Source: Oxalobacter formigenes (GTDB taxonomy: Bacteria; Pseudomonadota; Gammaproteobacteria; Burkholderiales; Burkholderiaceae_D). Taken from it: 36,607 bases of DNA. Each line of letters begins with the position of its first letter. The stretch's first letter is position 1. Shown here piece by piece: positions 25,633 to 35,581 of the stretch. Location of the stretch: assembly GCA_023667225.1 (NCBI GenBank), contig JAMPAN010000014.1, positions 1 to 36,607 on the forward strand, given 5' to 3'. The notes under the pieces are model-generated. The model had not been told where the DNA came from, made no database searches, and saw only the letters and a program-made list of their open reading frames with translations. A program made the position numbers and the translations under genes.

Positions 25633-27210
25633 CTATCTTTCGAAAGGCAAAGCCTGGGGCACCATGGATCGGGATATACCCGGAAGGCGAAAAACACCAA
25701 CCGTTTCTTTAAGGCGGGCGGCATTTTCACTGAGCGCTTGCGCTGCGGCTGCTGTTTCTTCTACCAAGGCGGCATTTTGCTGGGTGGCTTGATCCATTTG
25801 GGAGACTGCCGTATTAATTTGCTGGATACCGCTGGCCTGCTCCTGGCTTGCTATTGTAATTTCATTCATCAGGACAGTAACATCATTGATGCTGTTGACT
25901 ACCCGATCCATGATTTCGCCGGTGCGGTTGACCAGCGTGCTTCCCTGTTGGACTTTTTCTACGGAATCGTCAATCAGTTCCTTGATTTCTCTGGCGGCTG
26001 TTGCGCTGCGCTGCGCCAGGCTTCTGACTTCTGTTGCCACTACGGCAAAACCGCGGCCCTGCTCGCCGGCACGTGCAGCCTCAACGGCAGCGTTCAATGC
26101 CAGGATGTTGGTCTGGAAGGCAATACCATCAATGACGCTGATGATATCTACGATGCGATGAGAAGACTGGTTGATTACATCCATTGTGCTGACGACATCC
26201 GATACAACGGCACCGGCTTCGGTAGCAATTTTTGAGACATCGCTGACCAGTGTATTGGCCTGGGTTACTTTTTCTGTATTGGTGTGAATCGTTTGCGTCA
26301 TTTCATCCACAGAAGAAGCAGTTTCCTCAAGGGAAGCTGCCTGTTGTTCTGTTCTGGAAGAAAGGTCCATATTACCAGCTGCAATTTCCGATGTGGCTGA
26401 AGCGATCGTATCGGAGTCTTTCATAACCGAGCCAACCATATTGATCAGGTTATCCTTCATGTCGGAAATAGCAGTAAGCATACGACCGATTTCATTTTTG
26501 CTGTTTACAGTTACTGCCTGGGTCAGATCGCCCTTCCCAATTTGTTCGGCAATTTCCACGGCACGGTTAAGCGGCGGGATGATGTTGCCAAGCAGGGAGA
26601 TGGCAGAAAAAATGGAAACAGCCAAGGCGACAATGATAACGACGATCTGGGCGATGCGAGCCTGGGTCTCGGCCCTAGCGGTTTCTGCCTGTAAACGGGC
26701 AAGAATATGTGCAGACAGTTCATTTGCTCCTGCCAGTGCTGCCGAATAGTTTTTGGCTACTTTCCCGAGAAGCAAATGTTCGGCTGTGTTCCATTCGCCT
26801 TTACGAAGCGCGGAGACTGTGGCTAAAAGGCTTTTTTTTGCCAGTTCTTCCGTGCTGGCATAAAACGCATCTGCCAGTTGTTTTTCCTGAGGGTCGTTGA
26901 TATCTGCATAGTACTCGGTCCAGAGCCTTTCTACTTCGCTGACTCCTTCTTCAACCTGCTTGAGGTGAAATTCCGTCGGGTGGTTATGCAATGAGGCAAA
27001 TTCAAATTGCGGGTGGTGCTGCAATGCCAGTGTGATTTGTCCACGGTCTTTTTGCAACAGATAACGGATACGGTATATTTTTCCTTCCACCAGTGCATCT
27101 TTGATAGAGGCGGCCTGGATCAGGTTGATAACGGAAGCGTATGCGATGATGCATAACATCAGGGCAAACAGTACGCTTAGTATAGTAATAATACGGGCTT
27201 TGATGCTCAT
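25633..27210 (-). CDS. Methyl-accepting chemotaxis protein
   Basis: The 525-residue receptor has TM1 (about 8-31), a ~155-residue periplasmic four-helix-bundle-type sensor region rich in His, TM2 (188-211), a HAMP linker (about 212-265, with [20 protein letters not shown] and [15 protein letters not shown]) and a full signalling domain. The tip region reads [20 protein letters not shown] then [17 protein letters not shown], the highly conserved hairpin that contacts CheA/CheW. The C-terminus ([12 protein letters not shown]) lacks the NWETF-type pentapeptide that tethers CheR/CheB. AGGAGA precedes ATG 27210. The ligand cannot be read from sequence. Confidence 0.93.
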   Translation of the reverse strand: MSIKARIITILSVLFALMLCIIAYASVINLIQAASIKDALVEGKIYRIRYLLQKDRGQITLALQHHPQFEFASLHNHPTEFHLKQVEEGVSEVERLWTEYYADINDPQEKQLADAFYASTEELAKKSLLATVSALRKGEWNTAEHLLLGKVAKNYSAALAGANELSAHILARLQAETARAETQARIAQIVVIIVALAVSIFSAISLLGNIIPPLNRAVEIAEQIGKGDLTQAVTVNSKNEIGRMLTAISDMKDNLINMVGSVMKDSDTIASATSEIAAGNMDLSSRTEQQAASLEETASSVDEMTQTIHTNTEKVTQANTLVSDVSKIATEAGAVVSDVVSTMDVINQSSHRIVDIISVIDGIAFQTNILALNAAVEAARAGEQGRGFAVVATEVRSLAQRSATAAREIKELIDDSVEKVQQGSTLVNRTGEIMDRVVNSINDVTVLMNEITIASQEQASGIQQINTAVSQMDQATQQNAALVEETAAAAQALSENAARLKETVGVFRLPGISRSMVPQALPFER

Positions 27211-28067
27211 AAATTATTCTCCTGGCCGTAGAAGCAGAGGGTTTCCTGGGGTTCTCTGTAAATTTACGTTTTCCCAAACAGATGTTCCACAGATGTGTTG
27301 CTTTCCTATGAAAGGATAGGGATATTTTCCGTGCAGAAAGTAAAAAAGCTGTTTGAAATACCCTGAAGCGGGATATTCCATGATGAAATCTTACATGGGT
27401 TGTTCTGAATACGCAATGGCTGAAGGTTTATCTCTTGTTTCATATTGTATGGCAACGATAATAGACCTCTGACGGGTTAAGGTTATGTCTGCTTATTTCT
27501 AACGGCAGGGTATCAAAAAAGTCTGAAAGGACAAAAGAGGATGCATTATGCTCCTTTTTTGGTTTGGGAGGCAGAGAAGATGATTTATCCGGATAATAAT
27601 GGTTTTTATGAAAAATGATTTTGGGCATGTTATATTCCGGCCGAATAGTTAGAGAGGATACGGATTATAAGCAAGCGTTTTTTATGGAAAAAGGGCTTTC
27701 ATAATACTTCTTGGTATTGACAGTAACGGATAATGGTTTTTATTTTTCATATAATCAGAAAAAATATCTGATATTATTTTTCTCAGAGCATGATTGGCAA
27801 TCATTATTTGTTTTAGTCTGGTTCTAAAATAACTGTTTAGGCAGGTCTTTTGTATCCTGAATCCTTTTTATTTGTTTTGATTTTTTTCTCATTATTGGCC
27901 GAGTACTATTCCGGGGTGTTCGCAATATTTCAAGACGGTTTTTTCATTTGTCTGGCCTGGCTCCGGGTAGTGCTGCAAGCGAATTGCCCCCTATTTGATG
28001 CAGATTTGATGTCATGGCAGGGCAAATAGTACAAAACATGACAAAATTACATAAAGAACAGAGTCAA
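27211..28067. other. Long AT-rich intergenic region
   Basis: This gap of nearly 860 bases lies between the divergent chemoreceptor and dusA genes. A TTGACA near 27717 and a TATAAT near 27750 are 27 bases apart, too far for one promoter. A hairpin-like AGGATGCATTATGCTCCT followed by TTTTT (about 27538-27560) could be a weak terminator. The only frame of any length (27440-27628, minus) has no family resemblance. Confidence 0.4.
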
Positions 28068-28082
28068 ATTTCACAGTGAAAT
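28068..28082. promoter_or_regulatory. Perfect palindrome just upstream of dusA
   Basis: ATTTCAC-A-GTGAAAT is an exact inverted repeat that ends 7 bases before the dusA ATG, where a ribosome site should be. It may be an operator or a hairpin that limits translation; its AT-rich context makes chance possible. Confidence 0.35.
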
Positions 28083-28089
28083 CGAAAAT

Positions 28090-29097
28090 ATGAATGATAA
28101 ATCAAATGGTTATAAGCCAAGAACGATTTGTGTCGCGCCAATGCTGGACTGGACAGACCGGCATTGCCGTTTTTTTCACCGGCAGATTACCCGGCATACC
28201 TGGCTTTATACGGAGATGGTAACGACCGGTGCGTTATTGTATGGTGATGTGGGGCGTCATCTGGATTTCAGCGAGGAGGAGCATCCAGTTGCGCTTCAGC
28301 TCGGCGGAAGCGAGCCTTCGGATTTGGCGCGTTGTGCGAAGTTTGGAGAAAAATGGGGATATGACGAGATTAATTTGAATTGCGGCTGTCCATCCGAAAG
28401 GGTACAAAAAGGGGCGTTTGGTGCTTGCCTTATGAGAGAAAGCGCTCTGGTTGCTGATTGCGTTAAGGCCATGCAGGATGTTGTCTCTGTTGAGGTGACA
28501 GTCAAGCATCGTATTGGCGTGGATAATATTGAATCCTATGATTTTGTGCGGGATTTTATCGGCGAGGTGGCAAAAGCAGGATGCCGTATTTTTATTGTGC
28601 ACGCCAGAAACGCTGTTCTTGGCGGGTTAAGCCCAAAAGAGAACCGGGAAATTCCGCCTTTGCATTACGAGGTGGTTTATCAGTTGAAGCGGGATTTTCC
28701 TTATCTGGAGATTATCCTGAATGGCGGTGTTGCTTCAGAAGCGGATGTTGATGCGCACCTGGAGCAGGTTGACGGAGTGATGATTGGCCGGGCGGCTTAT
28801 CATCACCCCTGGATAATGTCGAATGTGGATATCCGTTATTATGGAGAAAGGAAGCCGCCTCCCAGCCGGCGGGCTGTGCTGGAGGCAATGATTCCCTATA
28901 TGGAAAAGCAACTCGCCTGTTATGGAGAAGGCACTGGAGGCAAGCTGAAACTGCACAATATGACTCGTCATTTGCTTGGTATTGCTGCGGGAGAACCGGG
29001 AGCAAGGCAGTTTAGACAGATTCTTTCTGATCCGGAGCGGTTGGCGTTGGGAGATCCCCGGTTATTGATGCAGGCCATAGAATCCATATTTGCCTGA
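28090..29097 (+). CDS. dusA: tRNA-dihydrouridine(20/20a) synthase DusA
   Basis: This FMN enzyme reduces uridine 20/20a in the tRNA D loop using NADPH. The 335-residue protein shows the DusA-specific start VAPMLDWTDRHCRFFHRQIT, YTEMVTTGALLYGD, QLGGSEPSDLARCA and the active-site NLNCGCPSERVQKGAFGACL with catalytic Cys100. Downstream are VKHRIGVD, FIVHARNAVLGGLSPKENRE, ILNGGVASEADV and GVMIGRAAYHHPWIM. Length and all landmarks match the family. It is followed after ~70 bases by the exporter gene and may share its transcript. Confidence 0.97.
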   Translation: MNDKSNGYKPRTICVAPMLDWTDRHCRFFHRQITRHTWLYTEMVTTGALLYGDVGRHLDFSEEEHPVALQLGGSEPSDLARCAKFGEKWGYDEINLNCGCPSERVQKGAFGACLMRESALVADCVKAMQDVVSVEVTVKHRIGVDNIESYDFVRDFIGEVAKAGCRIFIVHARNAVLGGLSPKENREIPPLHYEVVYQLKRDFPYLEIILNGGVASEADVDAHLEQVDGVMIGRAAYHHPWIMSNVDIRYYGERKPPPSRRAVLEAMIPYMEKQLACYGEGTGGKLKLHNMTRHLLGIAAGEPGARQFRQILSDPERLALGDPRLLMQAIESIFA

Positions 29098-29167
29098 TTC
29101 TGTTGAAAGCAGAAGAAAAAAGAAGCTGATGAGATGAAATTAAAGGACAGAAGCTGTTACTGATGTG

Positions 29168-30604
29168 ATGCCGACTGAAGCTATCCAGATAGATGACCGT
29201 ATTGCCCGCATATTGCCGTGGGTGGTCGCCATTGCTTTTTTTATGCAGATGCTGGATGGGACTATCCTGAATACCGCTTTGCCTGTTATGGCAGAAAGCC
29301 TTAAGGTTCATCCCTTGCAAATGCAAAGTGTCGTTATCGCTTATATGCTGACGGTAGCATTGTTGATACCGGTTTCCGGCTGGCTGGCCGACCGTTTTGG
29401 CATCAGGCTGGTGTTTCTGGTTGCCATAGGTATTTTTACATTGGGTTCGTTAGCCTGCGCTGTATCGCCTTCGCTGGATGTTCTGGTTGCAGCACGTGTA
29501 TTGCAGGGACTGGGCGGCGCTATTTTGGTGCCGGTTGGCAGGCTTAGCATCCTGAGAGTTTATCCTAGGGATCAACTTGTCCGCGTTATGAGTTTTATTA
29601 CTGTTCCAGGATTGCTTGGACCGCTTCTCGGCCCCACGTTGGGTGGTTTTTTGGTCGATTATGCCAGCTGGCACTGGATTTTTCTGATCAATTTGCCTGT
29701 GGGAATAATAGGTTTCTTTTTTGCTTTCAGGTATGTGCCTGTTATTCCCCGTGCCGGAAAAAAAAGTTCTTTTGATAAAATCGGTTTTCTTTTTTTTAGC
29801 ACTTTTATGCTGACGGTTACACTGGCGCTGGATGGAATGGGAGAAATGCGGATGCAATATGCCAGGTTGAGTATGCTGCTGATTGCCGCATTGGTGAGTT
29901 TGGCAGCATATTGTCTTTATGCGCGCCGCGCGCGATATCCGCTTTTCAGCCCCAGCCTTTTTCAGGTTCGCAATTTTTCAGTCGGAATTGCGGGCAATCT
30001 CTTTGCGCGGCTTGGCAATGGTTCCATGCCATTTTTGACGCCGCTTCTTTTGCAGCTTGGTTTGGGATTTACGCCGCTGAAAGCAGGCTTGACGATGATT
30101 CCTATGACGTTGGGAGCAATGGCTGCCAAAAGCATGGTGACACCGTTGGTTAACCGGCTGGGGTTTAAGTGGTTGCTTATTATCAATACTGCTTTGCTTG
30201 GCATGATGATTGCCGGTTTTTCCCTGATTGACAGCACAATGCCTTATTCTTTGATTCTTCTTTTTTTTCTGGTTTTCGGCATGGTCAACTCAATGCAGTT
30301 TTCTGCCATGAATACGATTACACTTTTGGATCTGAATGATGAGCAGGCCAGCAGCGGCAATAGCCTGCTGTCTGTCATTATGCAGCTTTCCATGAGTATG
30401 GGCGTTGCCGTGGCAGCGGCTATATTGGGCGAGTTTTCTGATAAATATGTTTCATCAGCTACCGGGGTATTGGCGGCTGCATTCAGCCATACTTATCTGT
30501 GTCTGGGAGGTATGGCTGTTCTGTCTGCTCTTATTTTCTGCCATATTACTCCGACGGCTGGCAAGAAGAATAACAGCAGGATAATTCCTTCACAGAATAA
30601 ATAG
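29168..30604 (+). CDS. MFS drug exporter, DHA2 family, MdtD-like
   Basis: A 478-residue, very hydrophobic protein with about 13-14 predicted membrane segments. The first has FFMQMLDGTILNTALPVMAE, the D-T-I-x-N-x-ALP signature of DHA2 transporters. Motif A is GWLADRFGIR and motif C is GLLGPLLGPTLGGFLVD. These proteins use the proton gradient to export drugs or metabolites at the inner membrane. ATG 29168 is chosen; a GTG three bases earlier is possible. No strong ribosome site is visible. The closest type by motif is MdtD; the substrate is unknown. Confidence 0.88.
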   Translation: MPTEAIQIDDRIARILPWVVAIAFFMQMLDGTILNTALPVMAESLKVHPLQMQSVVIAYMLTVALLIPVSGWLADRFGIRLVFLVAIGIFTLGSLACAVSPSLDVLVAARVLQGLGGAILVPVGRLSILRVYPRDQLVRVMSFITVPGLLGPLLGPTLGGFLVDYASWHWIFLINLPVGIIGFFFAFRYVPVIPRAGKKSSFDKIGFLFFSTFMLTVTLALDGMGEMRMQYARLSMLLIAALVSLAAYCLYARRARYPLFSPSLFQVRNFSVGIAGNLFARLGNGSMPFLTPLLLQLGLGFTPLKAGLTMIPMTLGAMAAKSMVTPLVNRLGFKWLLIINTALLGMMIAGFSLIDSTMPYSLILLFFLVFGMVNSMQFSAMNTITLLDLNDEQASSGNSLLSVIMQLSMSMGVAVAAAILGEFSDKYVSSATGVLAAAFSHTYLCLGGMAVLSALIFCHITPTAGKKNNSRIIPSQNK

Positions 30605-30715
30605 GGTATTGATGCCTTTATCGTTATCTAAACAGATTTTAGCTCATTTGTTGCAGGCTTTTGTGCAAGTCAGTATATTAGGTGCTGTGATAGCAGGCTA
30701 TTGGGGAAGCGGTCG

Positions 30716-32383
30716 ATGAAATCTGCAAGGGTATTGGTTATCGGCGGTGTTGCCGGAGGGCTTTCTTTCGCGACCAGGGCAAGGCGGTTAAACGAGGCAG
30801 CTAACATTACGGTGCTGGAAAAAGGGCCGGATGTTTCTTTTGCAAACTGTGGGTTGCCTTACCATATTGGCGGTGAAATTCCGGAAAGGCAATCCCTGTC
30901 TGTCCAGACACCGGAAAACCTGAAGGATATGTTTCGTCTGAATGTACGGACAAACTGTGAGGCGCTTAAGATTGATCGTGACAGAAAACAGGTGCTGGCT
31001 ATTGACCGAATCGGCGGCATCAAGGAATGGCTGCCTTATGACAAGCTGATGCTGGCTCCTGGAGCAAGACCTGTTTTGCCGGATTTGCCCGGGGTGAATG
31101 ATCCGGCTGTTTTTACGCTGCGTAATCTGGAGGATATGGATCGTATTATTGCCACTATTTGTCCTGGTAAGCGTGCGGTAGTAGTTGGCGGCGGCTATGT
31201 CGGTCTTGAATTGCTGGAACAACTTCATCGAAGGGGAGTGAGAACCTCGCTGGTACACCTGCATTCGTACGTATTGCATCAGTTTGATAGCCAGATGGTT
31301 CTGCCTTTGCAAAACGAGTTGCATGCCAATGGGGTGGAAACGTATTTCGGCAACCGCTTGACTGCTTTGTCCAGAAACGGGGATGTGCTGGTGTGTGATC
31401 TTGAATCGGGCAGGACGTTTGAGACGGATATGGTTGTTTTTTCTGTTGGCATCTGCCCGGAGAGTGAGTTGGCGCGGGAATGCGGCCTGACGTTAAGCGA
31501 ATCCGGTCATATTGTTGTCAATGCCTTTATGCAGACTTCTGACCCTGATATTTATGCGGCAGGCGATGTGGTGCAGACCTATGAAAGGCAGTTCGGTGAA
31601 CGGGTTGCCATTGCGTTGGCAGGGCCTGCCAACCGGCAGGGAAGGGTTGCGGCTGATCATATTTTTATGCCGTCGAGCGCCGTGCCTTATCCGGGGAGCA
31701 TTGGTACCAGCATTGTGCGTCTTTTTGGCGTGGTAGCGGCCGGTACCGGCTGGACTGAACGGGCTCTGATTAGAAGCGGCAAGAGCTATAAAACGGTTAC
31801 TGTGCATGAACATCAGCATGCCGGTTATTATCCGGGAGCCGAGATGATAACGCTCAAGCTGGTATGGGAGCCGGAAACAGGCCGTATCCTGGGTGCGCAG
31901 GCAACTGGCAGAGAGGGTGTTGACAAGCGTATTGATGTGTTGGCCACTGCCATTATTGGAAAAATGACAATTTCGGATCTTTGTCATCTGGAGTTGGCTT
32001 ATGCGCCGCCTTTCGGTTCAGCCCGCGATATTGTCAATATTGCCGGATTTGCTGCAACCAATGTGCAAAATGGTTTGATTGAGGTAAGAGGCGCACTTCC
32101 AGATGATTATTCGTCAGTTCAGTTGCTGGATGTGCGTTCTGCATCGCTTTCAAAAAGGTATCCCCTTACAGGCGCCATTCATATTCCGTATCCTGTTTTA
32201 AGGGATAACCTGGATAAGCTGGATAAAAATATACCGGTAGTGGTCGTTTGTCAGTTGGGAAGGACAAGTTATTTTGCGGCGCGCGTTCTGGCACAAAGTG
32301 GTTTTCAGGCCGTCAGCCTGTCTGGCGGGATGAAAGGATTGGGTATTGATGTTGGCGGAAAAGCTGCATTCTGTTGTGCCTGA
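30716..32383 (+). CDS. CoA-disulfide reductase-type flavoprotein with C-terminal rhodanese domain
   Basis: ATG 30716 (GGGGAAG upstream) begins MKSARVLVIGGVAGGLSFAT, an FAD-binding GGxxGG motif. The single redox Cys45 in VSFANCGLPYHIGG is the coenzyme A disulfide reductase hallmark, replacing the usual CXXXXC. A second nucleotide-binding site reads AVVVGGGYVGLELLEQL and the FAD closure reads DPDIYAAGDVVQT. The last ~100 residues form a rhodanese domain with active loop VCQLGRTS. Total 555 residues, normal for CoADR-Rhd fusions, which reduce persulfides or CoA disulfides with NAD(P)H. It stands alone downstream of the exporter, same strand. Confidence 0.93.
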   Translation: MKSARVLVIGGVAGGLSFATRARRLNEAANITVLEKGPDVSFANCGLPYHIGGEIPERQSLSVQTPENLKDMFRLNVRTNCEALKIDRDRKQVLAIDRIGGIKEWLPYDKLMLAPGARPVLPDLPGVNDPAVFTLRNLEDMDRIIATICPGKRAVVVGGGYVGLELLEQLHRRGVRTSLVHLHSYVLHQFDSQMVLPLQNELHANGVETYFGNRLTALSRNGDVLVCDLESGRTFETDMVVFSVGICPESELARECGLTLSESGHIVVNAFMQTSDPDIYAAGDVVQTYERQFGERVAIALAGPANRQGRVAADHIFMPSSAVPYPGSIGTSIVRLFGVVAAGTGWTERALIRSGKSYKTVTVHEHQHAGYYPGAEMITLKLVWEPETGRILGAQATGREGVDKRIDVLATAIIGKMTISDLCHLELAYAPPFGSARDIVNIAGFAATNVQNGLIEVRGALPDDYSSVQLLDVRSASLSKRYPLTGAIHIPYPVLRDNLDKLDKNIPVVVVCQLGRTSYFAARVLAQSGFQAVSLSGGMKGLGIDVGGKAAFCCA

Positions 32384-32396
32384 TTCTGATTCTTAA

Positions 32397-33683
32397 CTAG
32401 AGATAGCGGGTAAGGGTTATTACAATTGCGTGCAATATGACACCGATGATGCCGCCTACCAGCGTACCATTTATCCGGATAAATTGAAGATCACGTCCGA
32501 CAGTCAGTTCCAGTTCACGGACAAGCGACTTATCGTCCCACTGGACAATCGTACTGACGATGTGCTGGCTGACGGATGTACGTACCTCTTCTGACAGATT
32601 TCTGGTTATTTGGAGAAGGTGTTCGTTGATGGAATCGCATAATTCAGGATTGTCCAGTATCCATCGTCCGAAATGCCGGAAAGTGTGCGAGAGTCTTATC
32701 TGCATCAGGGAATCCGGTTTACCAATATCTTTTTGCAGCCACTGGCGAAGCTGTATCCAGAGTGTTTCGGCGTATTCGGCAACGACCGGCGTGGTCAGCA
32801 GCTGTTCTTTCCAGTCTGTGATACGCTGGTGATAGACAGAATCATTTTTCATACTGGCGATAAAGTTTTCAACGACAGTATCAAATTGCTTTCGCCGGGG
32901 ATGGGATAGATTCTGCCCGATATCGTGGAGCCAGTTTTGCATACTTTCCACGAGTGAGGCGGCAATGCGCATACCGAATTCTTCGGTATCCATCACAATA
33001 CCCAGCATAGCTAAAAGTTTGGGGTGTTCGCGCCGGGAAATTTCGATGATGATAGCAGCTACATAACGTTGTGTGGCCGATTCATCCAGAATAGTGGATA
33101 ACCTGCGTAATCCTTCATTTAACAATGCCTGATGCTGGTTATTTTTGGTAAGAATATCCAGGAGTTGTCCAAGCAGGTTTCCCAGATCTGTCTGATGCAG
33201 GCGTTTATAAATAGTATTGCGCAGGATCCGGCCAACCCGCTGGTCATCAATGAAAGTCAACGCGCCAACCAGAATAAGCGTAATCCGGTGGGATAACATA
33301 TCAGCTTTGTCCCGGGAGGAAAGCCATGTGCCAATGCGTTCTGCTGGCTTGAGTAAACGCATTTTTTCTACAAGGATAGCTGAGCTGAGAAAATTATTGC
33401 GAATAAAGACAGCCAGGTTTTTGGCTATGCGTTCTTTGTTTTCAGGAATAATAGCTGTTCGCGGGATCGGCAGTTTTAATGGGTGCCTGAAAAGTGCTAC
33501 TACGGCAAACCAGTCTGCCAGTGCGCCAATGAGCGCTGCTTCAGAAAAAGCTGTCAGCCAGTGCCATAATCCGCGTCCTTCCTGCAAACGGGAATAAACC
33601 AGAATGACAGCCATCAGGAGTAAAAGCCCTGTGGCGAAGAGTTTCATGCGGCTTAGCTGCCGCTTGCGTAATATGTTATCCAT
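32397..33683 (-). CDS. DUF445 membrane protein (YjiN-like)
   Basis: The 428-residue protein has two N-terminal membrane segments (about 14-33 and 44-66, the latter containing the conserved GALADWFAVVALFRHP) and one at the very C-terminus (about 408-428). The middle is a long helical, charged region with IPENKERIAKNLAVFI and repeated DUF445 elements. The family is widespread and without an established biochemical role. Its start overlaps the stop of the upstream phosphatase gene by 8 bases, so the two form an operon with the phosphatase first. Confidence 0.9.
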   Translation of the reverse strand: MDNILRKRQLSRMKLFATGLLLLMAVILVYSRLQEGRGLWHWLTAFSEAALIGALADWFAVVALFRHPLKLPIPRTAIIPENKERIAKNLAVFIRNNFLSSAILVEKMRLLKPAERIGTWLSSRDKADMLSHRITLILVGALTFIDDQRVGRILRNTIYKRLHQTDLGNLLGQLLDILTKNNQHQALLNEGLRRLSTILDESATQRYVAAIIIEISRREHPKLLAMLGIVMDTEEFGMRIAASLVESMQNWLHDIGQNLSHPRRKQFDTVVENFIASMKNDSVYHQRITDWKEQLLTTPVVAEYAETLWIQLRQWLQKDIGKPDSLMQIRLSHTFRHFGRWILDNPELCDSINEHLLQITRNLSEEVRTSVSQHIVSTIVQWDDKSLVRELELTVGRDLQFIRINGTLVGGIIGVILHAIVITLTRYL

Positions 33684-34128
33684 CTATCTGGCTGTTTAGC
33701 TCCGGTTTGTTCTTGATCAGCAATTCAATGCCTTGTTCAATCAGCTGATGGGTTTGCCTGAAAAATTCAATGTTGCGATTGAATGGGTCTGCAATATCAT
33801 AGTCGCCGTATTCACCCAATCGCATTACTTTTCCTTTCGCTTCGGGAAAACGGGATTCTACCGCCTGCGTTTGCTGTTTTTCCATCGTCAGTATCAGATC
33901 TGCTTCATCAATCATTTGCCGGGTCAGGTTCCTGGCGCGATGTGCACTGATATCTATGCCGTGTTCCAGCATGATGCGGGTAGATGTCGGGTCGGCAGTC
34001 CAGCCTGTCATGCCTCTTAAGCCTGCTGAAACAACAGTTTTCCCTGGCAATCTTTTTTTCAGTATGCCTTCTGCCATGGGACTGCGGCAGATATTTCCCA
34101 GGCAAAGTACGAGGATATAGTTAATCAT
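33676..34128 (-). CDS. Low-molecular-weight protein tyrosine phosphatase
   Basis: The 150-residue enzyme begins MINYILVLCLGNICRSPMAE, with the P-loop CLGNICR (Cys9 nucleophile, Arg15), and carries the general-acid motif DPF at Asp114. Both are required for catalysis and both are intact. ATG 34128 is preferred to ATG 34134 because AGGA sits at a normal distance from it. Members near capsule genes (Wzb type) control polysaccharide export and others act in arsenate resistance; here there are no such neighbours, only the overlapping DUF445 gene, so the target is unknown. Confidence 0.92.
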   Translation of the reverse strand: MINYILVLCLGNICRSPMAEGILKKRLPGKTVVSAGLRGMTGWTADPTSTRIMLEHGIDISAHRARNLTRQMIDEADLILTMEKQQTQAVESRFPEAKGKVMRLGEYGDYDIADPFNRNIEFFRQTHQLIEQGIELLIKNKPELNSQIDG

Positions 34129-34518
34129 GGCCATTCCTGAAAGGGATCGGATAATTGTATTATGATAATGAATGACAATAATAATCTGTTGTTTTATAAC
34201 ACTTTATAAATCATTTCTTGGTGTAGCGCAAAGTATTTTTATCATATGATTAACTATTATTGCCTGTTGCCGGTTAAATAGCATACTCCTAAGAATTTCC
34301 TGGATTCATATTTTCTGGCAGGATTTTTTCTAACACACATACCATGCTTTTTAAAAGCATTGTAATTGTTTTATACTTTATCTCTGAAGCTTGCCTGTTT
34401 GAAGATGGAGATCTTGGCCTGGCAAGGTAGGTATCAGAAGCAGATGTGGATAAAAAGTTTTTCTCTGGAAGACTGGTACTCTGGGAAAATATCAAAGGCA
34501 AAAAGCTGTTGCCAGGAT
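34129..34518. other. AT-rich regulatory region before the stress protein
   Basis: This gap holds a perfect palindrome ATGCTTTT-T-AAAAGCAT (34344-34360) about 160 bases before the universal stress gene. The plus-strand frame is open from 34366, so the true gene start could lie in here, but the first ~50 codons do not resemble the Usp family. Confidence 0.45.
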
Positions 34519-35475
34519 ATGGGCCGGATTGAAGAAAGGAAGAAAGTGCAAAAAGTCAGACATATTCTTGTCGCCAGCGATATATCTGAAAGTTCGGCAT
34601 TGGCAGAAACCAAGGCAGCTATGCTTTGCCAGCGTTTTGGTTTGTCTGCGCTTGAGCTGGCTCATGTGCAGGATACTGGTTTTACCAGTATGCTGGGGCA
34701 GATTTTGGGGAATGGAAAAAAAACAGAGGAATTGATTACCGAACAGGTGAGCAAAGATTTCATACCGGTCAAAAAGCGTCTTCTTGACCAATTTGGTATT
34801 GATGCTTCATTGTCTGTTCTTTTCGGGCGGCCTTCCGTGGAAATTGCCCGGTATGCTGAAAAATGCAAGGCTGATGTGGTTGTGGCAGGCACCAAATGTC
34901 CTGTAATTGGCAAGAAATTTTTCCTTGGGAGTACTACAGACCGCTTATTGCATATTACGCCGGTTCCTTTGCTAATCGTCAGACAGAAATCCACCGGGCC
35001 TTATGAGGATGCTTTGATTTCGGTTGATTTTTCTGAAAACTCGATATACGCTGCCAGGATCGGGGTAAAAATGTTGTTCCCGCAGGCACGGAAAACTTTT
35101 TTGCACACTTATGATATTCCCAATGAAGGGTTAATGCGATATGCCAATGTTTCAGCTGACCTGATTGGTAATTTTCGGGAAGAGGCCAAAAAACGGGCAG
35201 CAGAAAGCATGGCGAGTTTGATTGCCAGTTTGGGCAAAACGGAAAAAATTTCGCAGGTTATCCAATATGGCAAGATACAAAGAAGCATTGAAGATTATGT
35301 CAATATCCATCATCCGGATCTGATTATTATGGGCAAACAGGGACGTTCCAATCTGGAGAGTCTGCTTTTGGGTAGTACGACCAAAACGACGATTGACCAG
35401 ACAACTTGCGATATTCTGGTTGTGCCATTGCCAAGAAAGGAGGAAACAGTTTTGCCGGATGGTTTTTCATGTTAA
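34519..35475 (+). CDS. Tandem universal stress protein (two UspA domains)
   Basis: From ATG 34519 the product has 318 residues with two Usp folds. Domain 1 (about 13-155) starts VRHILVASDISESS; domain 2 (about 162-303) starts EDALISVDFSENS. The second has a perfect ATP-binding signature GKQGRSNLESLLLGST (272-287, G-2x-G-9x-GST). In the first, GTKCPVIGKKFFLGST, the second glycine is Cys, so nucleotide binding there may be weakened. Such proteins support survival under starvation or redox stress. An upstream start at 34366 would add 51 residues without family resemblance. CAGGAT just before the ATG is a poorly spaced ribosome site. Confidence 0.85.
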   Translation: MGRIEERKKVQKVRHILVASDISESSALAETKAAMLCQRFGLSALELAHVQDTGFTSMLGQILGNGKKTEELITEQVSKDFIPVKKRLLDQFGIDASLSVLFGRPSVEIARYAEKCKADVVVAGTKCPVIGKKFFLGSTTDRLLHITPVPLLIVRQKSTGPYEDALISVDFSENSIYAARIGVKMLFPQARKTFLHTYDIPNEGLMRYANVSADLIGNFREEAKKRAAESMASLIASLGKTEKISQVIQYGKIQRSIEDYVNIHHPDLIIMGKQGRSNLESLLLGSTTKTTIDQTTCDILVVPLPRKEETVLPDGFSC

Positions 35476-35581
35476 AAAGTATAGACGATTGATTGTTTTC
35501 TGGCTTTACCAGCCATGTCTGTTGTACCTGTTGTTTGTATAAAAGAAAGTACCAGGTTATTGAAACCGCTATCTGCCTGAT

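Noticed and set aside
27717-27755. Sigma-70 promoter upstream of dusA
   Set aside because: TTGACA and TATAAT are 27 bases apart, too far for a functional pair.
34156-34190. Fur-type operator (GATAATGAATGACAATAAT)
   Set aside because: Only about 12 of 19 positions match the consensus, and the region is AT-rich, so chance is likely.
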